Origin: Gaiellasilicea sp046594445
GTDB lineage: Bacteria; Actinomycetota; Thermoleophilia; Gaiellales; Gaiellaceae
Assembly: GCA_046594445.1 (NCBI GenBank)
Contig: JBKJSM010000018.1
Coordinates: forward strand, 1-64,000
Length of the DNA stretch: 64,000 bases
Direction of reading: 5' to 3'
The translations under genes were made by a program, and so were the position numbers. The notes beneath the pieces were generated by a model. It made no database searches and was not told where the DNA came from. It saw nothing but the letters and a program-made list of their open reading frames with translations. Of this stretch, positions 1 through 11,087 are shown piece by piece. The stretch's first letter is position 1; every line of letters begins with the position of its first letter.

Positions 1-902
1 GGTCGAAGCCTCGAGCGGCTCGAGCTCGCGTGCCGGGCGCTCGCCCCGCCGGAGCGCCGCTAGGTAGCGCGGCAGGCTCGGCGCGTTGCGCCAGCGGGTT
101 CCCGCAACCGTCGAGACCGCGCCGACGCCGATCCCGAGGTAGTCGCGTCCGAGCCAGTAGCCGAGGTTGTGGCGCGCGCGCAGGTCGCGGCCGCTCTCCG
201 GGCGGCAGAAGTTGGCGGTCTCGTACCAGCGGTAGCCCGCGCCGGTCAGCGTCCCGACCACGCGCTCGAAGTAGTCCTCCATCGCCTCGGCCTGGCGCTC
301 GAGCTCCTTGCCGTGCGCGTGGGTGAAGCGCGTGCCGGGCTTCGCCTCGAGCTCGTAGCAGGAGAGGTGCTCCGGCGCGAGCGCGAGCGCCTCGGCGAGA
401 TCGCGCTCCAGGTCGTCGGCGCTCTGGCCGGGAATGCCGTAGATCAGGTCGAGCGAGACGTTGTCGAAGCCGGCGTCGCGCAAGATGCCGGCGGCCCCGC
501 GCACGTCCTCGGGCCGAGCACGCCGCTCGAGCGTCTCGAGCAGGTGCGGCTGAAAGCTCTGGGCGCCGAGCGAGACGCGGTCAACCCCGTGCTCGCGCAG
601 CAGCGCGGCCAGGCCGGGCGTCACCGTCTCCGGGTTCGCCTCCACCGTCGTCTCCGCGGCGGCCGGAAGCCCGGAGAGCAGGCGCGCGAGCGCGGCGGGC
701 TCGGTAAAGGTGGGCGTCCCTCCGCCGAGGAAGACGGTCTCGACCTCGTCGGCGAGCGAGTCGCGCTCGAGCTCGAGCTCGGCGAGCAGCGCATCGACGT
801 AGCCGCCGTGCTCGCCGTCGTGCCCGGTGACCGTGACGAAGTCGCAGTAGCCGCAGCGGTGCGCGCAGAACGGCAGGTGCACGTAGAGATGGCGCGCGCC
901 GA

Positions 903-906
<4 letters not shown>
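1..906 (-). CDS. hemW: HemW-like radical SAM heme chaperone (partial, C-terminus outside window)
   Basis: The reading frame stays open from a GTG at 906 down to base 1, giving 302 residues, so the C-terminus lies outside the window. The N-terminus carries the radical SAM iron-sulfur motif CAHRCGYC (Cys14, Cys18, Cys21) after HLYVHLPF, followed by FLGGGTPT and the VEANPET stretch typical of the coproporphyrinogen III oxidase-like/HemW family. HemW family members are heme-trafficking chaperones rather than true oxidases; that is family knowledge. The GTG overlaps the lepA stop by 4 nt (GTGA), so it is translationally coupled to lepA, and lepA-hemW adjacency is common. Family call is strong; HemW versus HemN is inferred from the short N-terminus and the neighbour. 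Confidence 0.9.
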
Positions 907-2690
<1,784 letters not shown>

Positions 2691-2696
2691 GCGTCC

Positions 2697-4265
2697 TCAG
2701 CTTCGGCGGAAACGGCCTCGCAGGGAGAGTAGCGCCGTCAACTCGGGCACCCGCAGGACGCGGCACGCGGCCAGGTAGGCGAGGCCGCCGAGGGTTAGGG
2801 CCGTTGCGAGCGAGGCGAGCTGGGCGAGGAACGAGCGGCCGAGCGCGTCGTCGAGCGCCCACCAGGTGGCGAAGGAGACGAGCGCGAGCGCTCCCGAGGC
2901 AACCGTGACGCGCGCGAGCGTGCTCACGCCCGCGGCAATACCGAGCGAGCCGACACGGCGCCGCAGCAACCAGAGCAGCGCGAGCGTTCCGGCGATGTTC
3001 GCGAGCGAGATCGCGAGCGGAATCCCCCACACGCCGACGCGGTAGAGCGCGAAGAAGAACACCGCATTCAGAGCGAGGTTCCCTCCCGCCACCCACGTCG
3101 GCACGGCCGGTGCCTGGAGCGAGAAGAACGCGCGATTCAGCATCAGCATGAACCCGTTGAACGCGAGGCCGAGCGAGAAGGCGGCGAGGGCGCCGGCCAC
3201 GATGTGCGTCTCGTGCGGGTCAAACTCGCCGCGCTCGTAGAGCAGCCGCACGATCGGCTCCGCCAGCACGGCGCAGATCACCGAAGAGGGCACGAGCAGG
3301 AAGGCGATCTGGCCGATTCCCGTCGCGACCGTCTGGCGAAAGCCTGCTACGTCCCCCCGGGTGGCAAGCCGCGAAAGGGCCGGGAAGAGGACTGTCGCAA
3401 CGGCGACCGAGAACAGCCCCTGCGGCAGCATGTACACGCGGAAGGCGGCGTCGATCGCGGCGGGCGCCAGGTTCTTGTCGATGAGGCGCGAGGCGAAAAG
3501 CGTGCCGAGCACGGCGTTGAAGTTGATCAGGCCGAGGCCGAGCATGACCGGCCCCATCAGCTTGAAGACCTGCCGCACGGCGGGGTCGCGCCAGTCGATC
3601 AGCACCCGGAGCCGGTCATCCCGCCCGCGCAGCCACGGCAGCGGCAGGAGGACTTGGACGAAGGTCCCGAGCAGGATCGAACCGGCGTAGACGTAGAGCT
3701 CGGCGCTTTCGCTGTCGGCGAACGGCACGCCGATCACGAGTCCAGCGATGATCACGAGGTTCCACGCGACTGGGGTCAGCGCCGGGATCGCGAATTCGTC
3801 GTACGAGTTGAGAATTCCGACGATCACCCCGGAGACGCCGAGCAGCGCCACGATCGGGAAGAGGACGCGCGAGAGGCCGATCGCGAGGTCGTCGTCGTAG
3901 CCGAAGAGGCGCATGACGAGCGGCGCCGCGAGAATGAACGCCGCAGTGAGCGCCGTCAGCGCGAGCAGCAGCAGCCAGAAGACCGTCGAGGCGACGCGCC
4001 AGGCGCGCTTGCGCTCGCCCTTCTCCAGCAGCTCGCTGAAGACAGGGACGAACGCGCTCGAGAGCGCCGCGTCGGCGACAAGCGCGCGGATGAGGTTCGG
4101 CACCTGAAAAGCGACCGTGAAGGCGTTGATCCCGGCGCCCTCGACACCGAAGTAGCCACGAGCCACGATCTCGCGGATGAGGCCGAGCACGCGTGAGAGC
4201 CCGGTCGCCGCGGAGAAGATCGCCGTCGACCACGCGAGCCTCCGTCGATCGGCTCGCGTGTCCAC
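2697..4265 (-). CDS. murJ: MurJ/MviN lipid II flippase
   Basis: 522 residues, almost entirely hydrophobic segments separated by short Arg/Asp-rich loops, matching the 14-helix MOP-superfamily fold. The N-terminus has the family-like stretch FSAATGLSRVLGLIRE followed by FTVAFQVPNLIRAL, typical of MviN. MurJ flips lipid II across the plasma membrane for peptidoglycan synthesis (family knowledge). The GTG at 4265 is preceded at exactly 6 nt by a consensus -10 box (TATACT), so the transcript is probably leaderless. It is first in an apparent murJ-lepA-hemW operon and diverges from rpsT. MurJ in actinobacteria is often longer, with a C-terminal pseudokinase; that extension is absent here. Confidence 0.93.
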   Translation of the reverse strand: MDTRADRRRLAWSTAIFSAATGLSRVLGLIREIVARGYFGVEGAGINAFTVAFQVPNLIRALVADAALSSAFVPVFSELLEKGERKRAWRVASTVFWLLLLALTALTAAFILAAPLVMRLFGYDDDLAIGLSRVLFPIVALLGVSGVIVGILNSYDEFAIPALTPVAWNLVIIAGLVIGVPFADSESAELYVYAGSILLGTFVQVLLPLPWLRGRDDRLRVLIDWRDPAVRQVFKLMGPVMLGLGLINFNAVLGTLFASRLIDKNLAPAAIDAAFRVYMLPQGLFSVAVATVLFPALSRLATRGDVAGFRQTVATGIGQIAFLLVPSSVICAVLAEPIVRLLYERGEFDPHETHIVAGALAAFSLGLAFNGFMLMLNRAFFSLQAPAVPTWVAGGNLALNAVFFFALYRVGVWGIPLAISLANIAGTLALLWLLRRRVGSLGIAAGVSTLARVTVASGALALVSFATWWALDDALGRSFLAQLASLATALTLGGLAYLAACRVLRVPELTALLSLRGRFRRS

Positions 4266-4271
4266 GCAGCG

Positions 4272-4277
4272 AGTATA
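4272..4277 (-). promoter_or_regulatory. murJ -10 box (leaderless promoter)
   Basis: The minus strand reads TATACT here, followed by 6 nt and then the murJ GTG. This spacing puts the transcription start at or next to the start codon. No good -35 hexamer is seen 16-18 nt upstream. It is one of several genes in the window with the same TANNNT-N6-start arrangement. Confidence 0.6.
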
Positions 4278-4308
4278 GGAACGGGGCCTGCCGGAAAAGC
4301 CCGTCTGC

Positions 4309-4370
4309 TACGCTTTTTCGCGCCCGCCCCACGATCTTCCGCGCGGTCGGAATCGGCTCCGCCGATTTCG
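4309..4370 (+). promoter_or_regulatory. rpsT leader: extended -10 and stable 5'UTR hairpin
   Basis: An extended -10 (TGC then TACGCT, 4309-4314) would give an rpsT leader of about 85 nt. Inside it, 4348-4370 folds into a hairpin with stem AATCGGC/GCCGATT and a TCC loop, extendable by three more pairs including one G-U. S20 is known in E. coli to repress its own translation, so a control role is plausible, but this element has not been matched to any described S20 leader. Confidence 0.35.
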
Positions 4371-4405
4371 ACCTTGCGCAAGAGAGGTGCGGGCCTTTCT
4401 TCGAG

Positions 4406-4669
4406 ATGCCGAACATTCAACAACAGAAAAAGCGTGTTCTCGTCGCCGAGCGTCAGCGGGACGAGAACCTCCGCTACCGCTCGACCGTGAAGACCCTCAC
4501 GCGGCGGCTCGAGGCCGCTTCGGTCGAGGGCGACAAGGACAAGCTCGCCGCCGAGCACCTGCAGCTCGTGCGGACGGTCGACAAGGCCGCTGCCCGCGGG
4601 GCGCTGCACAAGAACACCGCCGCGCGCAAGAAGGCGCGCGCAGCGCGGCTGCTCGCTGGCGCAAGCTGA
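4406..4669 (+). CDS. rpsT: 30S ribosomal protein S20
   Basis: 87 residues starting MPNIQQQKKRVL, rich in Lys, Arg and Ala and predicted helical, with the S20-type ending HKNTAARKKARAARLL. S20 is a primary 16S-binding protein of the small subunit. The ATG at 4406 is chosen because homologues start there; the frame is open further upstream but those residues are not S20-like. It is a single-gene unit divergent from murJ, convergent with holA and followed directly by a double-hairpin element. No strong Shine-Dalgarno is seen; an AGAGAGG lies about 19 nt upstream, further than usual. Confidence 0.95.
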   Translation: MPNIQQQKKRVLVAERQRDENLRYRSTVKTLTRRLEAASVEGDKDKLAAEHLQLVRTVDKAAARGALHKNTAARKKARAARLLAGAS

Positions 4670-4739
4670 GCATCCGCAGGAGCGGATCCTCAGCGCGCGA
4701 AGACCCCTAAAGGGGCTGCTCTGCAGCCCAAGAGCCCCT
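4667..4739. terminator. Tandem-hairpin element, copy A (rpsT/holA convergent terminator)
   Basis: Hairpin 1 (4667-4692) begins at the rpsT TGA; its arms TGAG-C-ATCCGC and GCGGAT-C-CTCA pair with one C-C mismatch around an AGGA loop. Hairpin 2 (4711-4739) pairs AGGGGCT with AGCCCCT, with a competing inner stem GGGCTGC/GCAGCCC. A second copy with the same first hairpin and linker lies at 49553-49617. There is no T-tract. The position between convergent genes suggests bidirectional termination. Confidence 0.6.
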
Positions 4740-4754
4740 CACATCAGTCTTGGC

Positions 4755-5753
4755 CTACGCCTTTGCGCTCAGGTCGATCAGCGCCCGCTGGAGCTCGAGA
4801 TCGGGCGTCAGCTTGCTGCCGCCCTTGAGCGCGTGGTCGAGCCCCGCCAGGCGGACGACCGCGCTGCGCAGCTCCTCCTCGGAGAAGTTCGCCGCCTGCC
4901 CGAAGACCTTCTCGACGTAGAAGGGATGGCGCTTCATCGCCGACGCGGCGTCGCGGGCGCGGACGCCCTCCGCGGCGAGCTTCTGGCACCGGCGCATGAA
5001 CGAGAGGTGGTTGGTGAGCGCGCCGGCCAGTCGCGGCGCGGTCTCGCGACGGTGACGCCCCTCCCGCTCGAAGATCGTCTCGCTCGCCTCGAGCGTCCGC
5101 CCCGCGTCGCGCTGTGCCCAGGCGTCGGTGAGCGCGAAGATCGGCGTATCGGCGACCGCTGGGACGAGGAGCTCCACCTCTGCCTGGCCGATCGGCTCGT
5201 CGCCCGCCCAGGTCGCGAGCTTCTCGATCTCGCTCGCGAGCTGACTGAAGTCTTCGCCGACGAGCTCCACAAGAGCGGCGATCGCCTCGGGTTCGGCGCG
5301 CGCGCCCGCCTGCTTGAAACGCTCCGCGACCCAATGGTTGACGTTGCTCTTCTTGACGGCGAAGTCGAGCACGCTGCCGGACTTGGCGCACAGCTTCGTC
5401 AGCGGCGCGTCCTTCTTCAGCTCCTCCGCGACGAGCGCGAGCACAGCACCGGGCGCCGGTGAGGCGAGGTACGCCTCGATCGCCTTCACGTCGGCGGCCT
5501 TCCAGCCGTTTGTGAGCCGATTCTCGGCGTTCCGCCGGCCGTCGACGCCGTCCACGACGACGAGGCGGGCGTCGCCGAAGAGGCTGCCCGAGTTACACCA
5601 CGCCACGGCCTCCGCGCCCGAAACGTCCTGCGCCGAAACGAGCTCGACCGCCTCGGGCTGGAAGTGTGCGCGCAGCCGCGCGAGCGCAGTCTCGACCTTG
5701 GGACGGTCGCTCCCGGTCAGCAGGTAGACGGGCTTGTCGGGCGACTCGGCCAC
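4755..5753 (-). CDS. holA: DNA polymerase III delta subunit
   Basis: 332 residues, normal for HolA. The N-terminal part reads VYLLTGSDRPKVETALARL, a typical entry to the HolA AAA+-like fold, and the C-terminal collar region contains HPFYVEKVFGQA, a family-like stretch before the final helices. Delta opens the beta clamp in the clamp loader. The GTG at 5753 is preceded by TAGGGT and 6 nt (GGAGGC), giving either a leaderless start or a very close Shine-Dalgarno. It follows comEC on the same strand with a 13-nt gap; holA next to comEC/comEA is a common bacterial arrangement. Confidence 0.9.
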   Translation of the reverse strand: MAESPDKPVYLLTGSDRPKVETALARLRAHFQPEAVELVSAQDVSGAEAVAWCNSGSLFGDARLVVVDGVDGRRNAENRLTNGWKAADVKAIEAYLASPAPGAVLALVAEELKKDAPLTKLCAKSGSVLDFAVKKSNVNHWVAERFKQAGARAEPEAIAALVELVGEDFSQLASEIEKLATWAGDEPIGQAEVELLVPAVADTPIFALTDAWAQRDAGRTLEASETIFEREGRHRRETAPRLAGALTNHLSFMRRCQKLAAEGVRARDAASAMKRHPFYVEKVFGQAANFSEEELRSAVVRLAGLDHALKGGSKLTPDLELQRALIDLSAKA

Positions 5754-5759
5754 GCCTCC

Positions 5760-5765
5760 ACCCTA
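5760..5765 (-). promoter_or_regulatory. holA -10 box (leaderless-type)
   Basis: The minus strand reads TAGGGT, 6 nt before the GTG of holA. The 6-nt spacer GGAGGC could instead be a Shine-Dalgarno, but it sits only one base from the start codon, too close for normal use. comEA has nearly the same context (CAGGGT-GGAGGC-ATG). Confidence 0.4.
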
Positions 5766-5766
5766 C

Positions 5767-8028
5767 TCAACGGTCAGTCCGGACAGCGATCCGCCGGCCG
5801 TCGCTCTCGACGACCACGCGCCCGTCCTCGTCGGTGCGGTACAGCGCTAGACCGGGGCTCTCGCGGAGGGCGGCGAGTGTCGACGCACGGGGATGTCCGT
5901 AGTCGTTGTTGCTACCGCACGAGATCACGGCGACCGCCGGGCGCAGCTCTCGCAGCTCGGCTGCGAGACCGTCGTCGGCGGAGCCGTGATGGGCGACCTT
6001 GAGGATCTCGACCCGCCGCGAGAGGAGCCGCGCCGTCACGTCCGTCTCCGCGTCGGCGGTCAGCAGCGCGTCGACCTCGCCGTAGGTGGCGAGCAGAACA
6101 ATCGGGAGCCGGTTCGGATCCTCGGACGCCGTTCCAGCCCGGTCGGGCCAGAGCACTCGCAGGTGCAGACGTCCGAGCCGGAAGGCGTCGCCCGCCCGGG
6201 TCTCGGCGACCGGGACGGCTCGCTGCGAGGCGATCGCCAAGGCCGCCCGCTGGTACGGCCCCGAGCTCGCGAGCATCGGATCGAGCACCCTCTCGACGCC
6301 AACGCGCCGGAGGACCGTCTCGGCTCCGCCGACGTGGTCGCGCTGCGGGTGGGTCAAGACGAGCGCGGACAGCCGGCTGACGCCGAGCTCGCGCAGCTGC
6401 TGCGCGACCCGCCCCTCGGGTGGGCCCTGGTCGACGAGGACGGCGCCCTCGGGCACCTGGAGCAGGACCGCGTCCCCCTGGCCGACGTCGAGGAAGGTGA
6501 TCCGCAGGCCGGTGGGCGGCGGCAGGGACGCTGTCGGGAAGAGCTGCCAGACGAGGAACGCGGGCGCCAGCGCGGCCGCGCAGGCCATGGCCGCCGGCCG
6601 ACGCCAGCGCGGCAGGCGCTGGAGCGCCAGGAGCGCAATCGGCGCGCCAAGCAGGACGCAGACCGCGGTTCCCGATCCGATCTCGGCGAACGGGAGCCCG
6701 CCGACGATGCGCGCGCAGCCCGCGATGTACGCGGCAAGCCACCCGTTCAGCCACGCGAGCGCGAGCGCGGCGGAGGGAAGAAGCGGTTCGACGAGCGTGC
6801 CGACGAGCGCGATCCCAAGTAGCGGCCCGATCGCCGCCGTCACAAGTGCGTTGGCAAGCAGCGAGTAGACCGGGACGCTTCCAAACTGCAGCCACAGGAT
6901 CGGAGCGGTCGCGGCTCCGCACGCCGTCGAGACGGCGAGAACGTCGCGCAGGCCGGCCGGCATCGGATACCCCTCGAGCGCCGAGCGCAGCCGTGGCATC
7001 AGGAGAAAAATCGATCCCACAGCAGCGAAGGACAGCTGGAACCCGGGCTCGAGCAGGCTGGCGGGGGTCCAGACGAGCAGCACCGCCGCGCCGAGCGCGA
7101 GGAAGTGCCAGCGGTCGCGCGGTCGCGAGAGCAGCCACGCGAGCGAAGCAAGCCCTCCGGCCACCCCGGCGCGGACAACCGACGGCTGCCACCCGACGGC
7201 AAGGACGTAGCCGGCGATCGCGACCAGCACGGCAGCCTCTCCCACGAGTCGCGGAATGCCGAGCAGCCACGCCAGCCCGAGCACGCCGAGCGCGAGGAAG
7301 ACGACGTTCTGGCCGGACACCGCCAGCAAGTGGTAGAGGCCCGACGCCTTAAAGTTGTGGCGGAGCTCGTCCGAGAGGCCCTCGTCCTCGCCGAGCACGA
7401 TCCCCGCGAGCACCGCGCGGCGCTCCCCACCCAGCCCAGGGGCGATCGCGCGCGCGACATGCGCACGGAGCCGGTCGGACACGCCGCCGATCCCGCCTCG
7501 ACGACCGACGATCCGCCAGTCACCACCACGGAGGACGACATGGACGCCCCGGCGGGCGAGCCAGCCACGCTCATCGAAGCCGTCTTCGGGGCCGCGCGGC
7601 GACGCGACCTTCGCCCGCAAGGCGAGGATGGCGCCCTGCGGCGGCGAGCGGCCGACGGGCAGTTCCAGCAGCACGCGCTCCCGGATCGAGCGCGCTCCGA
7701 ACTCTCGCACCTCGGCCGGCACGCGAAGCGCGAACGAGGTCGTCCGTACCGGGCCGGTTACGATGGCGCGAACTCGGTCCGCCTGGCCAATCTCGGGCGC
7801 GAGGACGCTGCGGTCGAGAGCGTCGAGCCGCGCAGTGCCCCACCACCAGCCTGCTAGTGCGAGTGCAACGGCGCAGGCAGGCAAGCGTGCTCGGGGCCAG
7901 AGCACGGCTCCCGCCCCAGCGAGCACGACCAGAAGGGCGGCGAGCGCGGGCGCACGCGCGGCGTTGGCGAGCGATAGGCCGGCGCAGCAGACGAGGACGA
8001 GCAGCGTCGGCCAGGCGCGCTCGATCAC
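5767..8028 (-). CDS. comEC: ComEC/Rec2 DNA-uptake channel with metallo-beta-lactamase domain
   Basis: 753 residues. An N-terminal membrane part leads to a periplasmic-type domain, then the Competence multi-helix domain (residues about 200-490, with LYHLLAVSGQN, the family signature) and a C-terminal metallo-beta-lactamase domain starting near FLDVGQGDAVLL (about residue 510) with the metal-site motif THPQRDHVGG near residue 559. ComEC carries single-stranded DNA across the membrane during transformation. The ATG overlaps the comEA stop by 4 nt (ATGA), so the two are co-translated. Together they suggest a DNA-uptake capacity, although no pilus genes are in view. Confidence 0.93.
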   Translation of the reverse strand: MIERAWPTLLVLVCCAGLSLANAARAPALAALLVVLAGAGAVLWPRARLPACAVALALAGWWWGTARLDALDRSVLAPEIGQADRVRAIVTGPVRTTSFALRVPAEVREFGARSIRERVLLELPVGRSPPQGAILALRAKVASPRGPEDGFDERGWLARRGVHVVLRGGDWRIVGRRGGIGGVSDRLRAHVARAIAPGLGGERRAVLAGIVLGEDEGLSDELRHNFKASGLYHLLAVSGQNVVFLALGVLGLAWLLGIPRLVGEAAVLVAIAGYVLAVGWQPSVVRAGVAGGLASLAWLLSRPRDRWHFLALGAAVLLVWTPASLLEPGFQLSFAAVGSIFLLMPRLRSALEGYPMPAGLRDVLAVSTACGAATAPILWLQFGSVPVYSLLANALVTAAIGPLLGIALVGTLVEPLLPSAALALAWLNGWLAAYIAGCARIVGGLPFAEIGSGTAVCVLLGAPIALLALQRLPRWRRPAAMACAAALAPAFLVWQLFPTASLPPPTGLRITFLDVGQGDAVLLQVPEGAVLVDQGPPEGRVAQQLRELGVSRLSALVLTHPQRDHVGGAETVLRRVGVERVLDPMLASSGPYQRAALAIASQRAVPVAETRAGDAFRLGRLHLRVLWPDRAGTASEDPNRLPIVLLATYGEVDALLTADAETDVTARLLSRRVEILKVAHHGSADDGLAAELRELRPAVAVISCGSNNDYGHPRASTLAALRESPGLALYRTDEDGRVVVESDGRRIAVRTDR

Positions 8029-8576
8029 GGCGAGACCAGCTCCCGGAGCTGCTCTAGGCGGGCGGGTCCGATCCCCGGGATCGCGTCGAGGTCGTCGACG
8101 GAGCGGAAGCCGCCGTGAGCGAGCCTGTGGTCGACGATCTTCTGGGCGGTGACCGGGCCGACGCCAGGGAGCGCGTCTAGCTCCGCGACGGAAGCCGAGC
8201 CGAGACTGACTCGGCCTCCCACGGTCTTCCCCGCCGCACCGGCGACCCGACTCGGCACAAGCACCTGCATCCCGTCGGCGAGCGGCGCGGCGAGGTTGAT
8301 CGCAGCGGTGTCCGCCGGCGCGGTCGCACCGCCCGCACGGGCGACCGCGTCGGCGACTCGTTTGCCCTCGGCGAGCCGGTACAGCCCGGGGCGGCGAACG
8401 GCCCCGGCGACGTGCACGACGAGCCGCGCGACGCCCGAACGCTCAGGGACGAGCGCGACGGGCTGCACCGTCGCCGTACCCGCGCCGGCCAGCGTGCGCC
8501 CGGCCACGGCGAGCAACGCAAGCGCTGCAGCTGCGAGAACGAGCGCCCGCCGGCGCGAGACGGGCAGGGAGGGCAT
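8025..8576 (-). CDS. comEA: ComEA-like helix-hairpin-helix DNA-binding protein
   Basis: 183 residues: one N-terminal membrane anchor (residues about 8-30, Ala/Leu-rich after three Arg), an SLBB-type segment (HVAGAVRRPGLYRL) and two helix-hairpin-helix motifs at the end, LDALPGVGPVTAQKI and LDAIPGIGPARLEQL. ComEA binds incoming double-stranded DNA at the cell surface and hands it to ComEC. The upstream context CAGGGT-GGAGGC-ATG mirrors holA. It sits 71 nt after the leuS stop and overlaps comEC by 4 nt. Confidence 0.9.
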   Translation of the reverse strand: MPSLPVSRRRALVLAAAALALLAVAGRTLAGAGTATVQPVALVPERSGVARLVVHVAGAVRRPGLYRLAEGKRVADAVARAGGATAPADTAAINLAAPLADGMQVLVPSRVAGAAGKTVGGRVSLGSASVAELDALPGVGPVTAQKIVDHRLAHGGFRSVDDLDAIPGIGPARLEQLRELVSP

Positions 8577-8647
8577 GCCTCCACCCTGCCGCGAGACCCG
8601 TCACAGGGGATCAACGCCTCCGTGCCAGCTCTGTGAATCTTGTTGGG

Positions 8648-11071
8648 CTAGATGACGAAGTTCACGAGCTTGCCCGGCACGACGATCGTCTTCCTGGGCT
8701 CGCCGCCGTTCAGGTGCGCACGCACCTTTTCGGACGCGCGGGCGAGAGCGACGAGCTCCCCCTCCTCGATCGCCGCGGGCACCTGCATCCGGTCGCGGAG
8801 CTTTCCGTTCACCTGAAAAACGACCTCGACCGTCTCGCGCTCGAGCATCGTCTCGTCCGCGACCGGCCAGGGCTGCTCCCACAGGCGCTCGCCGCCCAGC
8901 ACCTCCCACAGCTCCTCGGCGATGTGAGGTGCGTACGGCTGAACGAGCGACACGGCAATCTCGGCCGCGAAGCGGGCGGCGGGATCGTCGGGCTCACGCG
9001 AGATCTCGTTCACGAGCTCCATCACCGCCGCGATCGGCGTGTTCAGCGCAAAGCGACGGCCGATGTCGTCGGTCACCTTGGCGGTCGCCGCGTGCGCCTT
9101 GCGCGCGAGCGGCCCGGCCGGTGTTCCCACGCGCGGCTTCCCCGCCTGCTCGTGGGCCACCCGCCAGAGCCGGTGCAGGAAGCGCACGATGCCCTCGAAG
9201 CCGGCGTCCTGCCACTCGGCATCCTGCTCCACGGGTCCGATGAAGAGCAGATACATGCGCACCGCGTCGGCGCCATGACGCTCGATGTAGTCGTCGGGCG
9301 AGATCACGTTGCCCTTCGACTTGGACATCTTCGCGCCCTGGTAGTGGAGCATCCCCTGGGTGAACAGGCGGGCGAACGGCTCCCTGAACCCGACCAGGCC
9401 GAGGTCGTTCATCACCTTCGTGAAGAACCGCGCGTACAGCAGGTGCAGGATCGCGTGCTCGACGCCCCCGATGTACTGGTTCACCGGCAGCCAGTAGTCG
9501 GCGATCTCGCGCGAGAACGGCTCCGCGTCATTGTGCGGGTCCGCGTAGCGGATGTAGTACCAGGATGAGTCGACGAAGGTGTCCATCGTGTCGGTCTCGC
9601 GCGAGGCGGGCCCGCCGCAGCGCGGGCAGTCGACGGCAACCCAGTCCTCGGCGGCAGCGAGCGGCGAGCGGCCTTTCGGCAAGTAATCGTCGATCTCGGG
9701 GAGAAGCACAGGCAACTGGTCGTCGGGGACGGGAACTTCGCCGCAGCGCTCGCAGTGCACGATCGGGATCGGGCAGCCCCAGTAGCGCTGCCGGGAGAGC
9801 AGCCAGTCCCGTAGGCGGTAGCCGATCGTCGGGTTTCCTGCGCCGCGCGCGGCCAGCCAGTCGACGATCGCCTTCTTCGCCTCCGGCGCAGGCAGGCCGT
9901 CGAAGCCATCCGAGTTGACCAGCACCTCGTTCTCCGTGTGCGCGGAGTACGCGCCCTCCTCGGGCGCCTCGCCGTCGGCGGGCTTCACGACCGTGCGGAT
10001 GGGCAACCCGTACTTGGCGGCGAAGGCGTGGTCGCGCTCATCGTGTGCCGGCACGCCCATGATCGCGCCCGTGCCGTACTCCATCAGCACGTAGTCGGCG
10101 ACCCAGATTGGGATCTCCTCGCCGTTGACAGGGTTGACCGCGTGGCGGCCTGTGAAGACACCGTCCTTTTCTTTCCCCTCCCGCTCGACGGCGGAGCGAC
10201 CTCCCGCATGGCGCACGTACTCGCGCACCTCCTCGGAATCGCTGAGGGTCGCGACGAGCGGGTGCTCCGGCGCGAGCACGAAAAAGGTGGCTCCGAAGAG
10301 CGTGTCGGGCCGGGTCGTGAAGACCGGCAGCTCCTCGCCGCTGCCGACGACGCGGAAGATCACGCGCGCACCCTCGGAGCGGCCGATCCAGTTGCGCTGC
10401 ATCGTCAGTACCCGCTCGGGCCACTGCTCGAGCAGCTCCATCTCGTCGAGCAGGGCGTCGGCGTAGTCGGTGATCTTGAAGAACCACTGCGTCAGGCTCT
10501 TCGCCTCGACCTCCGCGCCGCAGCGCTCGCAGTGGCCGTCGATCACTTGCTCGTTCGCGAGAACGGTCTGGTCGACAGGGCACCAATTGACCAGCGCCTC
10601 CTTGCGGTAGGCGAGACCGCGCTCGTGGAAGCGCAGGAAGAGCCACTGCGTCCAGCGGTAGTACTCCGGCTCGTGCGTCGAGACCTCGCGGTCCCAATCG
10701 ATCGCCCAGCCCATGCGGCGCATCTGCGTGCGGATCGCCGCGATGTTCCGCTCGGTCACCTCGCGTGGGTGACCGCCTTCCTTGATCGCGGCGTTCTCCG
10801 CGTTGAGGCCGAACGCGTCATAGCCCATCGGCCGCATGACCGCGTAGCCGTTGCGGCGGCGGAAGTGCGAGACGATCTCGCCGAGCATGTAGTTGCGCAC
10901 GTGCCCCATGTGGAGCTCGCCGGACGGATACGGGAGCATCTCCAGGACGTAGGTCTTGCTCACGTCCTTCGCCTCGCCGGGCGCGGGGTTCGGCACCGCA
11001 AAAGCGCGCGCGTCCTCCCAGACGCGCTGCCAGCGCTCCTCGATCTGCTTCGGCTCGTATCGGTCGGTCAT
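8648..11071 (-). CDS. leuS: Leucyl-tRNA synthetase
   Basis: 807 residues from the ATG at 11071. Class I signatures are present: HMGH (residues 54-57, in YPSGELHMGHVRNY) and KMSKS in GAKMSKSKGNVISPDDY (about residue 582). A CP1 editing domain lies between them, with Cys pairs (CERCG) in the zinc-type insertions. I chose this start because a GGAG lies 6 nt upstream and the family-like sequence begins with MTDRYEP; an upstream GTG at 11089 adds six unlikely residues. The gene is preceded by a terminator hairpin and a mini-ORF with two Leu codons. Confidence 0.97.
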   Translation of the reverse strand: MTDRYEPKQIEERWQRVWEDARAFAVPNPAPGEAKDVSKTYVLEMLPYPSGELHMGHVRNYMLGEIVSHFRRRNGYAVMRPMGYDAFGLNAENAAIKEGGHPREVTERNIAAIRTQMRRMGWAIDWDREVSTHEPEYYRWTQWLFLRFHERGLAYRKEALVNWCPVDQTVLANEQVIDGHCERCGAEVEAKSLTQWFFKITDYADALLDEMELLEQWPERVLTMQRNWIGRSEGARVIFRVVGSGEELPVFTTRPDTLFGATFFVLAPEHPLVATLSDSEEVREYVRHAGGRSAVEREGKEKDGVFTGRHAVNPVNGEEIPIWVADYVLMEYGTGAIMGVPAHDERDHAFAAKYGLPIRTVVKPADGEAPEEGAYSAHTENEVLVNSDGFDGLPAPEAKKAIVDWLAARGAGNPTIGYRLRDWLLSRQRYWGCPIPIVHCERCGEVPVPDDQLPVLLPEIDDYLPKGRSPLAAAEDWVAVDCPRCGGPASRETDTMDTFVDSSWYYIRYADPHNDAEPFSREIADYWLPVNQYIGGVEHAILHLLYARFFTKVMNDLGLVGFREPFARLFTQGMLHYQGAKMSKSKGNVISPDDYIERHGADAVRMYLLFIGPVEQDAEWQDAGFEGIVRFLHRLWRVAHEQAGKPRVGTPAGPLARKAHAATAKVTDDIGRRFALNTPIAAVMELVNEISREPDDPAARFAAEIAVSLVQPYAPHIAEELWEVLGGERLWEQPWPVADETMLERETVEVVFQVNGKLRDRMQVPAAIEEGELVALARASEKVRAHLNGGEPRKTIVVPGKLVNFVI

Positions 11072-11087
11072 GGACGTCTCCGGGTAC

